Positions 46,870 through 55,519 of a stretch of 55,519 bases of DNA are shown in pieces. Numbering within the stretch: the first letter of the stretch is position 1; every line of letters starts with the position of its first letter. The translations under genes were made by a program, and so were the position numbers. This stretch comes from Suillus spraguei. Its lineage: Eukaryota; Basidiomycota; Agaricomycetes; Boletales; Suillaceae. The DNA lies in NCBI GenBank assembly GCA_016800925.1, contig JABCPU010000426.1:1-55519 (forward strand), given 5' to 3'. Under the pieces are notes generated by a model that was not told the DNA's origin, did not search any database, and saw nothing but the letters and a program-made list of their open reading frames with translations.

Positions 46870-49087
46870 GTGCTATTTACGTTTATCTCAATCAAGGAAC
46901 CCTGCCAGAAAACATCCCTCCTTAATCTTTCCCAAAAGCGAGTCTCGGTTTTGCCTTCACTTGCTATTCCTCAGTTTGTAAGTGATGCCGGAATGAGCTT
47001 TCTTCATGAAAGGCGCATTAGGAATTCAATCTTCTTTCGCGAAATACATCGTCAATCTATTACCTTTTTTTGGGTTGTTCTCGTCATTTGGTGTGAGTTT
47101 GGCGTTTTTTTTTACAGTTTATCGGATTGCAAGTGGCCAGACAGAGAGTTGAAGGAGGTGAGTTCGTACAGCGCGCCATCCGTCTCGTAATGACATGCTA
47201 TCGAGGCTGGATCAACCCAAAAGCCAACTCGATCCTCCTGATTTCTGACCCCCCAACTCCGAACCCGAGCCGTTCCGGAATTTCGTGGTTCGGCTATGAT
47301 GCGTCTCTACTAGATACTTACGCAAGGGCTGGAGTGTTGTAACTCGTCTGCATCCCCACGCAGTCATATGGCTAGGCGATGTGCTTGCTTCTGGCCGCTT
47401 CGTCCACGAATGAGGACGAGTACGTATCACTGTTGCAACCACCTGCTTATACGCGCTAAACGTCCCTGATAGATACGAAAACTACGTGAATGAATTTAAA
47501 GGGATATTCACCGCCGACAAATCTGTGCCGAACTATTTTGTTCCAGGGAATAGAGATGTCGGGTACGTGCTTGACTTGTGATGTGGTCATCCGGAAACTT
47601 AGTGGTTCTGCCCTTATTTGCCAGTCTCGGAGAATCTTCTACTTTCTCAAAGAATGCGCGAAAGTACTTTACTGAGTATTTTGGACCCGTGAATCAGGAG
47701 ATCGATTTGGCTGGCCATAGGCTGATCTTCATCGACGCCCCGGGATTAGTTGATGAGGATTACCGCCGACATGGGATGGGAAAGCAGTATGAGACTTGGA
47801 CACCTGCTGTAGGTGGTCCAGTTGAGTTTCTTGCCTCCGTTGCCATCAAGGGTGGGCGCTGTTTGCGATTTCTGGATATGTTTTGCTGATACCGGAATTA
47901 TTAGCATCATCTAGCCCCATCATTCTATTCAGCCATATTCCACTGTCCCGACCAGCAAGTACATCGTGCGGGCCACTTCGTGAAAAAGGTTCTATACGAG
48001 CCAGCGCAGGCCATGGCTATCAGAACATGCTCGGTAAAGAAACCACTAGATTTGTTCTGCACACGCTTCGTCCAGCAGTGGTTTCAGGTACGTGTATAAA
48101 TATATATCAGTCATCATTCCCGTGCTCAGATTACACACTCCTGTGCAGCGGTGACAATCGAGATTACTGTAACATGACCCACCACCTCTCCGCAACAGAT
48201 GCCAATATACTGGCAAAGACCTCCGTCCGGGAAGTGACTGTAAAATCATTTTCTCCATCCAGGCACATCCGGCGTCCTGGCTTTCAGCTCCTCTCTCTCA
48301 TCCCTCCAGACTCTGCGGTATCTCCTCATGGCTCTACGTTTGCAGATGCTGCTTGCCTTCTCCCGGATACCTTCCGGCTCTTCAGTTCAATATACCTTCC
48401 CGCTCTCTTACTCACCACCATCGTGCTTCTGTACCTCAATATCTCACCCGACCGTCATCGTCACCGTTTCTCCCCTCTTTCACCTATTCCTGCAACCAGG
48501 AGCAGACCAAGTTCGCCGCCGCCAGGCCCAGAATCTGCAATCTGGTCGAACTGGTCCCCGCGGAGGTTAGGCGGCCTAACGAGTTCGGCGGCGGCACTCC
48601 CACCCTCAGTGACAGTACGTGTCCCCAATGCAAAAGAAATTTTTACGTTTCGTGCCTTGTCCTCGTCATCAGCCCCCGGATCTCCGCACGAGTCTCCGCT
48701 CCTGAGCCCCATCCCGCTTTTCCACGCTGGGCACGAGGACGAAATGAACCCCGCACACTATCCTTCGCAGCATCACAGCGACCATATCTGGCCTTCAGGA
48801 GAGGACGTTCACGAAGCGCCATCGTTTATTCCCTCACCGAGCGCACGTCGATCAGAGAGGAGATGTCCGGCATGGAGCCGGAGCTTTGTATTCAGAGGGA
48901 GGCGACGACGAATAACGATTGCACTGCCGACATGGGAGAGATGAAAAGGTTTTGTGCGTCTGATAACAGCGACAGTATGAGCAGGGGTAAGCGGAGGGGG
49001 ATGTTGTGGAGGTTATGGGGTGACGGCATGAGTGTTGCGCTGCCTGCTGTTGTTACGTGGGCTTTGATTGGTTGGCTGTTCTTTTGA
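46870..49087 (+). pseudogene. Cdc1/Ted1-type metallophosphoesterase, frame broken
   Basis: This ER membrane phosphoesterase family (Cdc1, Ted1, PGAP5/MPPE1) trims ethanolamine phosphate from GPI anchors. The N-terminal membrane helix is FFWVVLVIWCEFGVFFYSL (about 47067). Then come LISDP, HAVIWLGDVLASGRFV, NYFVPGNRDVG (donor after it), SLGESSTFSKNARKYFTEYFG, HRLIFIDAPGLVDEDY, SSSPIILFSHIPLSR, SGDNRDYCNMTHH and a second helix (SSIYLPALLLTTIVLLYL), followed by a Ser/Pro-rich loop. A last helix (VALPAVVTWALIGWLFF) ends at 49087 in another frame. Two positions I would expect as His read Arg (GNRD, DNRD), which may be normal in this subfamily. Frame breaks lie near 47410 and 48085 and at a TGA near 48943. 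Its 3' end faces the next gene's 3' end. Confidence 0.75.
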
Positions 49088-49287
49088 GACGGTGTTTGCG
49101 ATTGACGCTAGCTGACGATCGATTTACATGGATTTCGTACCGTATAATGATTGGTGTGGTGTAAATTGCATCACATTACTCGGCGCGCACGCTTTGATAT
49201 GATTATGCGACATGGCACATTACAGTAACTACAAGTGGACTGGGTAGCGATGTACATCCGTAGCGCTAATAGAATCCTGATGGTACA

Positions 49288-50139
49288 CTAATACAACAAA
49301 GTGACCATATAGCCTGCAACTCCCAATACTGTAAACGAAGTAAGTTGGTTGTCGATCCTAAAATGAAACGGGACGTACGATATCCAGTGAACTTTTCAAA
49401 TGGTGAATGGAAGTATACTGGTGGTGGCGATTGCGAACAACCAGATTGCGATGAGTACGATATTGAACGCGACTGCACAAGCATGCGCAAGCGACCATGT
49501 CTTGGCGCGCAAAGAAACCCTAATCTGATCCACCAAGAAGAGAACGGACATAGTGAGGAGGAAGACGTGACCCGAGACGTCATGTCCCTTCCTTAGGCGC
49601 GGAATCACCGTCAATCTATCATCTGACCCCCATAACGATGGCTCAGCAGACGACTCGGCAAATGATCCAACAAACAAGAACGGATGCGTCTCTTGTGATA
49701 TGGCCGTCCGCGTGAAACAGTATTCGTACGGGACGGTGAACGCGGCGCCAGACTGGAGGGAGACAGTGCACTCGCCCCCGAAGCTGCTGTAAGCCTTTCG
49801 AGTAGGGCAGGGCCGAAGAACCAGCTTGTGAATACAAGCCATATGGTTGTTTCTACACCCCACTTGAATACTCTGTGCACTGTCCGCTTGTGCGGTGGGC
49901 TGGTGAGCCAGAGGGTGAGGAAGGCGGCGGAAGTCCAGCCCCATGCTCGTTTGATGAAATATAGGTTTAGGATGTTGGATTTATTTGCAAAGTAGTGGGT
50001 TGCATGTAGATGGTGGGGGTTGTGTGAGGACGGGATGGGAGGTGTCGAGATAAGTGTCGTATGCGACAGAGTAGAGCGTTCCGAAAAGGAGGATCGATGT
50101 TATTCCTCCGAATACTATATAACGCACATCAACTGACAT
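49288..50139 (-). pseudogene. FIT/Scs3-type ER lipid-storage protein, frame broken
   Basis: FIT proteins sit in the ER membrane and are reported acyl-CoA diphosphatases needed for lipid-droplet budding and phospholipid balance. On the minus strand ATG 50139 gives MSVDVRYIVFGGITSILLFG, a first helix. Then come THYFANKSNILNLYFIKRAWGW, VETTIWLVFTSWFFGPALLER, ISQETHPFLFVGS, the signature GHDVSGHVFLLTMSVLFL with its conserved His residues, a further helix, and VYFHSPFEKFTGY. A last small exon reads LGVAGYMVTLLY and stops at TAG 49288. These pieces lie in three frames: single-base breaks are seen near 50010, 49780 (one G missing in CGGGGG) and 49420. Conserved residues and splice sites are otherwise kept. 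Confidence 0.75.
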
Positions 50140-50635
50140 CTCGTGGAATGATCTGGTTCTAGGAGGCTAAAAAGATTAAAAAGATTGTGCTGAACGGTGA
50201 ACGTGGTATTAACTCAAAGCTACAGCATGCTGGCAGCAGGCATATAACTATTAGTAGCTTAGTATACTTCGGCTGGCTGCCGCTGAAGGGGCCAAAAAAA
50301 CAATATTCACGTGGTCCCCACGACGTACACCACAATATCGACGTGAATACAACCTGGCAGAACGGAGAACAATCAGCGCTCAGCATTTACAATAACTACC
50401 ACCACACCTATCGCGGACCTCCTCTAGCCTAGGCAGCCGCATCACACGGAAGTCAGGGCACGAGGCGACCGTCAACTCGATCACACGCCGCAGTCATCTC
50501 CGAATCGTACTACTAGTTGGACGCCTGGCACCTGATAATTTCAGCAAATACAAATGCCCATGCCTATAGGAATAATTGTCTATACATGAATGAAACCAAT
50601 TCGGAATCCCTCGTTCTTCAACCACAACTATGCAG
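50140..50635. other. Intergenic between FIT-like and TPR-HET genes
   Basis: Only short frames are present. It should contain the promoter of the minus-strand FIT-like gene and the 3' end of the minus-strand TPR-HET gene. Confidence 0.5.
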
Positions 50636-52078
50636 CTACAATATTTCTAGCATCTTGACGCCCATCATGTCATGAACAGCAGTCGTACTCTTGACCTTTG
50701 CGGTGATACTGCGATCCGACGCAATTCTCTTGTACTCCGAACCACGCTGCTGCGCAAGTAAAAGTGCGTTAAAAGGTTGTCCCAGGCGAACGATCAACTT
50801 CAACGCTCGCGAACGGGAGTCCAAATCATCTTGTTCCTGTTCTTTCACGCCCCGTGCACCGTTTGCAAAGTCGGGCAGCCCAAAATCATGACGATTCCAC
50901 GGACAGACCAGCAAGAATGCTTGCGAAGTGGGCCGTGTGGACGAGAATTGAACCAGCTTGTCTTCCGTGGTTATTGATAGGTCCTGAAGCCCTTCTGCTT
51001 TGACTCTATATACGAGCGGTGTTTCCTTGTCTTCGTCGCGCTTCTGTTTGACTTCTGTGATAGCAAACGTGATGCAAGGCAGATGCAATCTGGAGTTCGC
51101 GAAACGCGGGGCACTGAGGCTGTCAAGAAGGGTATACAATTTCAACGCTAACTCCACAGCCACCGTCTTTTGCAGCTTAGATACAGAGGTCTGCATCTCT
51201 TTTGCGGATAGAGAGGGTCGTTTGTGTGGTGGAGTGGTGTACGAAGTGATTTCAGCTGGGAGACAGCTATTGAACTCGGATGGTTTTCCAGCCCACTCCA
51301 AGGCAGTAATGTCGCCCGACCGAGCGATGATTTCCTGCAAGAGCCGACCAATCGCATGTTGCTTCATCTCGCCATAGAGTACAGGTAGTTGGACGCCGAA
51401 AATGCCAAACAATGAGTATGCAATGTCTTCTGGCACCGTAGTGACACGGCGCGACGCCCATCGAAGTTTCTCTCGAGCACCTCTCATTCTAGGACTGAAG
51501 TTAATGGGTGTGCGTGATTTTATGCCTGTTGAGCGCTCCAGCTCCGTCATGATGATGGATGACTCCTTGTGGTTGGGAGAGCGGTCATTGAGATATAGGT
51601 CCCAATCTTTGTGATAGAAGAGAATGACGTTAGGAGCCAGGAACTCCTGAACAGTCCATCCTCGTGTAGTCCAAACACTGCTTTCCAGTGCGCCCGACTT
51701 CACGGAAGGTGAGACATCCGACAAGTAGACGATCGTAAGAGCTGAGTGGCGATACCAGACGAACATGGAGTTGACTGATCGTTGAACCTCGGCAGCGTTC
51801 TTCTGGTCGATACAACATGTGTCGCTCCATGCCCAACGATACCCCATGTCACGAGCCTTGTTGCAGAACATTTGCAGCTTCTCTATGCCGGCAACCCCCT
51901 TCAACTCATACACGATCTTGCCTTGGATGTCGTGCAGTGCCGGCTCCTCTTTCTCCCACCTATGTGATAACATAACCCAGCTGAAGTACTCCGTGACCAC
52001 CTTCTTAATGGGCTTCATTTTGAGGGGCATATGCCTCATCGATGAATACAAAAGCTCGCTGTACTCTTTGCTTTCCAT
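50636..52078 (-). CDS. HET-domain module of the TPR-HET gene
   Basis: This 480-codon open frame carries a heterokaryon-incompatibility (HET) domain, known in fungi for triggering cell death on non-self recognition. The three usual blocks are present in a mushroom version: SWVMLSHRWE (residues 33-42), YRWAWSDTCCIDQ (80-92) and WTTRGWTVQEFLAP (136-149). A conserved tail follows (REKLRWASRRVTTVPEDIAYSLFGIFGV, then LPVLYGE). The last 230 residues have no named domain. The frame stays open upstream of the first Met to about 52165 (APLRLLNASTGRLCNQDAQINDF) and overlaps the TPR frame there; one extra A in the A-run near 52153 would fuse them. I read this as the C-terminal part of one large TPR-HET protein, with Met 52078 a default start. 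Confidence 0.85.
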   Translation of the reverse strand: MESKEYSELLYSSMRHMPLKMKPIKKVVTEYFSWVMLSHRWEKEEPALHDIQGKIVYELKGVAGIEKLQMFCNKARDMGYRWAWSDTCCIDQKNAAEVQRSVNSMFVWYRHSALTIVYLSDVSPSVKSGALESSVWTTRGWTVQEFLAPNVILFYHKDWDLYLNDRSPNHKESSIIMTELERSTGIKSRTPINFSPRMRGAREKLRWASRRVTTVPEDIAYSLFGIFGVQLPVLYGEMKQHAIGRLLQEIIARSGDITALEWAGKPSEFNSCLPAEITSYTTPPHKRPSLSAKEMQTSVSKLQKTVAVELALKLYTLLDSLSAPRFANSRLHLPCITFAITEVKQKRDEDKETPLVYRVKAEGLQDLSITTEDKLVQFSSTRPTSQAFLLVCPWNRHDFGLPDFANGARGVKEQEQDDLDSRSRALKLIVRLGQPFNALLLAQQRGSEYKRIASDRSITAKVKSTTAVHDMMGVKMLEIL

Positions 52079-52094
52079 GAAGTCGTTTATCTGT

Positions 52095-53772
52095 GCATCT
52101 TGATTACATAAACGCCCAGTAGATGCATTGAGTAGACGAAGCGGCGCCTTTTTAGATGAGCGTCGATGACCCCTTTAATGGCGTGTTCTGCTTCAGTATA
52201 CTGCTTACGCAGCGCTGGAGAAAGAGTCAGTTGGCCGAATGGTTATGCAAAAATTACTGAAGACTTGCCTTGTATCTGGGGGTCGGGAGCATTCGTAAGT
52301 TTCAACTTGAAGAGTACGCTTTCAAACGTCTCGTTTGCTTTCTTATTCGAGTGTTGTACACCACGAAGTGCTGCATGCTTTAGTTCAGACCCGTGAGGAG
52401 TAGAAGGTCGGAGTTTGATGACCTGTATTGGTGTAATTAGCACAATTGACAGAAAATATGACAGATATCATCTGCACCGTGTCGGCGTCAGCAAGGGCCT
52501 CTGCGTAATTTTTTCGTGCCAGATAGGCCCTACTGCGGCGTTCAAAAAAGGAGTCATGTGAGGAATCTAGCCCAATCGCAGCCGAATAAAGTTCAACAGC
52601 CATCTCGTTGTTACTTGCGGCAAGGGCCTCATCTCCCTTTGCGACACATCGTGCGGTGCAGGCTTGCTTGAAAGCTTATTGATATTAAATGAGTCTCAAT
52701 GTTCAAGTTGTCCATTATAATGACACACTCACTGGAAGACCATTCGAGGCAGGCGTTCTTCGTATTGTCATCAATCATACTCATCATATATTGGAAAGAT
52801 TTGACTGCTTCGGTCACTCGATCTGCACGGAGGAGCGCGTCGCATCGTTGTTGATTGACAGTTCGCCATAAAGAGTCAAAGTCCCAGCCAAAGAGCTTTT
52901 CGGCGCATTCGTCCATGAGTGAAACTGTCCTCGATGGCTTTGCAAGGACATACCAACGTGAATATCTTCCATCTAGGTTCCAAAAGTGTGGCAGGCGAGA
53001 ATAAACCTGTTATAGTGGCAATACTGGCTGTGAGTTCATCAGCGGCTTCACTATACTGCTCATTTTTGAAAGTAATCGTTGCAAGCTGCACACGTAGATA
53101 TGCCTGAGGAGTGTATTTCAGAATAGGAAAAGCCATCAAGTCTAACATAAAGCTCACAGCGACCATGCTGCACCGAAGTGCATCCGATTGTTGATCAGCA
53201 GTGGCGAGACGTTGGACTCGCCGTAATGCCTCATTGTAGCGACCGGCGTTGAAAATTACTACAGCCTAGACAAAATAACGTCGAATCCTTAGTACGACAC
53301 TATGAACATAACAACATGCGTACCTTGATCAACAATAAAAGATCGACGGTAACTGGATTACGATCCGAAAATGTGATAGCGAGGTCAAAAGCTTCCATCG
53401 CATCCCAGAGCTGCTCATTGCCACAGAGGGCGAGGCCCTTGGACACATACCCCCATAATGAGGGCTGGATGGCAATTGACTGCGCAACGTATCTGTCGTG
53501 AACAGACTAGTAATGGTAGGCAGAGGGTCTGACCTTGACTGCATCTTGAAGTGCATTGTCCCATTCAAGATTCCGTGCTCTAACCACTGAGCGAATGGCA
53601 TAGGAATCATCTTTCTCACCATCTTTATCGATCTCTTGGGTCAGCAACTCTTCAGCAGTATGCAGGTCGCCGGCAACGGATGCATTCCAGACAGTCGGGA
53701 AGAGTTGGATCTATATCAAGGAAGCTCATGACATCGTGCGATAGGGAGACATATCGGAGGTAAAAGCTCACC
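52095..53772 (-). CDS. TPR module of the TPR-HET gene
   Basis: On the minus strand several short exons encode helical repeats of TPR character, used for protein binding. In order: TVWNASVAGDLHTAEELLTQEID (from about 53710), SVHDRYVAQSIAIQPSLWGYVSKGLALCG (about 53500), AVVIFNAGRYNEALRRVQRLA (about 53270), ATITFKNEQYSEAADELTASI (about 53075), DFDSLWRTVNQQRCDALLRADRVTEAV (about 52885), NEMAVELYSAAIGLDSSHDSFFERRSRAYLARKNYAEALADAD (about 52600-52490) and a last piece (LRKQYTEAEHAIKGVIDAHLK, about 52210). The A-x3-Y/A-x8-A spacing of TPRs is visible in most. Introns are about 50-60 nt with GT-AG ends. The frame runs into a stop just past the start of the HET frame (see neighbour). Exon limits are approximate. 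Confidence 0.75.
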
Positions 53773-53779
53773 TTGATGT

Positions 53780-54856
53780 CATATAACGATTGTCCGTTGA
53801 CTTTATTAGCTTTGTCATGAATGGGCCCAGGCGGCCTTAGCGGTTGGGAAACATGGTTGTTGCCAACTATCTTGGGCCGTGGGTGGTTTGGTGGTTGGCG
53901 CGGATGTGGGTCATTATTGCTGCCATCTTTCTTGGGGGTGAGTGGTTCGATGCTTGACGTCCGAGAGGAGCATCATTGAGTCCTAGGTGAGGGACAGGAT
54001 AGGGATGACAGTTGTTGACAGATATCTTGGGCTGTGGGGGAGTTAGTGGCTGGTGCAGGTGGGAATCATTATTGTCTCTCTTGGATGGCAGGTTTGGTAC
54101 TTGACGTCTCGGAGGAGGAGCATCATTGGGTCCCAGGCGAGGCCCGGAATAGGGGTCATGGTTATTTCCAACCTTCTTGGGCTGCGGGGGAGTTGGTGGT
54201 TGGCGTGGATGGGGACCAGTATTGTTGCCATCTTTCTTGGGTGGCAGGAAGCCCGATTTTTGTACTTGACGTCTCGGAAAAGCGTCGTTGGGTCCTAGGC
54301 GAGGCCCAGGATAAGGATCATGACTCTTGCCAACTTTCTTGGGCCGTGGGGGGGTTGGTGACCGGCGTGGACGGGGTCCATTATTGTTGCCATCTTTCTT
54401 GGGCAGTGGACGGTTTGGTAGTTGACATCTGGCAGGAGGAGCATGATAGGGATCATGGTTGACGCCAACTTTCTTGGGCTGTGGGGGGGTTGGTCGTTGG
54501 CGCAAGTGGGGATCATTAATATTGCCATCTTTCTTGGGCAATGAGCAGTTTGATAGTTGGCGCCTGGCAGGAACATTATCAGGTCCTAGGCGGCTCAGCT
54601 TGGGATCGGGATCATGGTTATTGCCAAATTTCTTGGGGTGTGTGTTGCTCACATTTTCATGGAGCAGCGGATGGTTTGGTGGTTGACGTCTGGGAGGAGC
54701 ATCATTATGTCCTATGCGAGACCCAGGAGGGAAATTATGGTTGCCACCAAAACTGTTGGGTTGTGGGGGTGTTAGTGGTTGGAGTCTGGGGTGGGGATCA
54801 TTGCTGTTGCCGCCGAAGCTAGAGAAGTTATTGCTAGAGTCTTTGTTGATAGCCAA
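53780..54856 (-). CDS. Proline-rich tandem repeats of the TPR-HET gene
   Basis: About six imperfect copies of a ~50-residue, ~150-bp unit run on the minus strand. Each has PNDAPPRRQ, PxPKKDGNNN, a basic/proline stretch RQPPTPPQPKKVG and NHDPYPGPRLG. The composition (Pro, Asn, Asp, Lys, Arg) predicts an unfolded linker. The frame stops at TAG 53867, but a second frame carries the repeat on (PKIVGNNH...) into the conserved exon VNGQSLYDIK with a donor at 53771. One more C in the CCCCC run near 53931 would join them. Unit number and copy differences suggest a rapidly changing region, as in many allorecognition genes. The partial copy at 34.9 kb has the same unit. Confidence 0.75.
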
Positions 54857-55519
54857 GGCTTCATAGGCTTCGCCCGCTTCAAAGGCTTTGACGGCCTCAT
54901 AGGCTTCATAGGCTTCGCCCGCGGCTTCAAAGGCTTCGCCTGCTTCAAAGGCCCATAGGCTTCGCCCATTTCAAAGGCCCCATAAGCTTCGCCTGCTTCA
55001 AAGGCTTCGCTCGCTTCAAAGGCTTCGTAGGCTTCACCTGCTTCAAAGGCCCCATAGGCTGCATAGGCTTCGCCCGCTTCAAAGGCTTCAATGGCCCCAT
55101 AGGCTGCATAGGCTTCGCCCGCTTCAAAGGCTTCGCCCGCTCCATAGACTTCATTTTCATCAACTTCGTCTTCATCGTCGTTTTCATCAAACTCATCTTC
55201 ATCTTCCTCGTCTTTGCCTTCGACATCAACTTCATCCAGATCTTCATCGTCGTCGACCATATCTTCATCGTCATCAACTTCAACTTCATCGTCGTCACCT
55301 CCAACATCAACTTGATCCACATCTTCATCTTCATCGTTGTCCGAATCATATTCACCTTCAACATCGGCTTCATCCATATCTTCACTTTTATCTTCACCAT
55401 CTTCGCCTTCAATGTCGAATTTGTCCGTATCTTCATCTTCGTCGAATTCATCTTTGTTTTCATCGTCTTCATCATCGCTTTCATCTTCATCAGCTTCGTC
55501 AGCCTCCTCCTCGTCATCG
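54857..55519 (-). CDS. Acidic and EAGEAY-repeat N-terminus of the TPR-HET gene (partial)
   Basis: The minus-strand frame entering at the window edge is extremely acidic (DEDEDVDQVD, DDEDEVDENE, about 55150-55519). A short repeat follows, based on GEAYAAYGAFEAGEAFEA, encoded by GAAGCCTTTGAAGCGGGC-type DNA units (about 54860-55145). Within the repeat one unit has GGCCC instead of GGCCCC (54951-54955), shifting the frame. The other frame continues the EAGEAYEA pattern and flows into the proline-rich repeats (LAINKDSSNNFSSFGG). The start codon is probably outside the window. Whether the acidic part belongs to the same mature protein depends on that base. Confidence 0.6.

Noticed and set aside
48090..48180. 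Loss of metal-binding His (GNRD, DNRD) as proof the phosphoesterase is dead
   Set aside because: Both positions read Arg in parallel and I recall such residues in some fungal Cdc1/Ted1 relatives, so it may be normal for the subfamily.
55000..55517. 190-codon Lys/Met-rich minus-strand frame (MTRRRLTKLMKMK...)
   Set aside because: It is the frame-shifted reading of the acidic and EAGEAY repeat; the acidic frame matches a common protein composition and the repeat logic.

Overview
The window looks like nuclear DNA of a basidiomycete fungus, most likely an Agaricomycete. Genes carry many short GT-AG introns of about 50-60 nt. The families seen are typical of that group: FunK1-type kinase, TPR-HET proteins, a Plavaka-like transposase, Ty3 chromoviruses and Ty1/copia elements. 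No ribosomal RNA, convincing tRNA or CRISPR array was seen. All family names are from reading the sequence by eye; no database search was possible.

Bases 1 to about 30.5 kb are a mobile-element graveyard with resolvable nesting. At the left edge the 3' end of a copia element (1-817) sits in a long LTR called family B here. That LTR is also split by a 7.5-kb Ty3/Gypsy chromovirus, family C (1359-8887, TSD ATGAT), which has gag, protease, RT, RNase H, integrase, a chromodomain and an extra third ORF. A patchwork of D- and B-family repeats, a Gag scrap and solo LTRs follows (9.4-12.3 kb). A large Plavaka-like transposase pseudogene (about 14.99-22.26 kb) is cut by a solo B LTR (TSD CAGGT), which is cut by a solo A LTR (TSD CCACC), which is cut by another solo A LTR in opposite orientation (TSD GTTGG). 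Another solo A LTR follows at 24.0-24.8 kb (TSD CTCAT). A GCTGCAGACA-type minisatellite and a structurally complete hAT transposon (26734-30539, 8-bp TSD CACCTTTA) close this half. The nine transposase exons of the hAT join in one open frame. The older elements show CpG decay: LTR differences are nearly all C/T or G/A at CG sites, and many in-frame stops are TGA where CGA is expected.

Bases 30.5-55.5 kb hold host genes: a FunK1-like kinase (32.3-34.8 kb, +), a broken paralogue of the Pro-rich/TPR part of the last gene (34.9-36.4 kb, +), a Dnt1/Net1-like nucleolar protein (37.9-41.8 kb, +), the carbamoyl-phosphate synthase small chain (43.6-45.0 kb, +), a BSD-domain protein (45.2-46.8 kb, +), a Cdc1/Ted1-type metallophosphoesterase (46.9-49.1 kb, +), a FIT/Scs3-type ER protein (49.3-50.1 kb, -) and a large TPR-HET gene (50.6-55.5 kb, -, running off the end). 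From about 40.3 kb onward nearly every conserved gene is broken by single-base changes, mostly deletions in short homopolymers, while splice sites and residues stay conserved. This looks more like uncorrected sequencing indels than natural decay, although real pseudogenes cannot be excluded.

Functionally, the left part is a methylation-type transposon cluster and the right part a normal gene neighbourhood. Its unusual members are the modular TPR-HET gene, a candidate for non-self recognition or programmed cell death, and its broken inverted partial copy.
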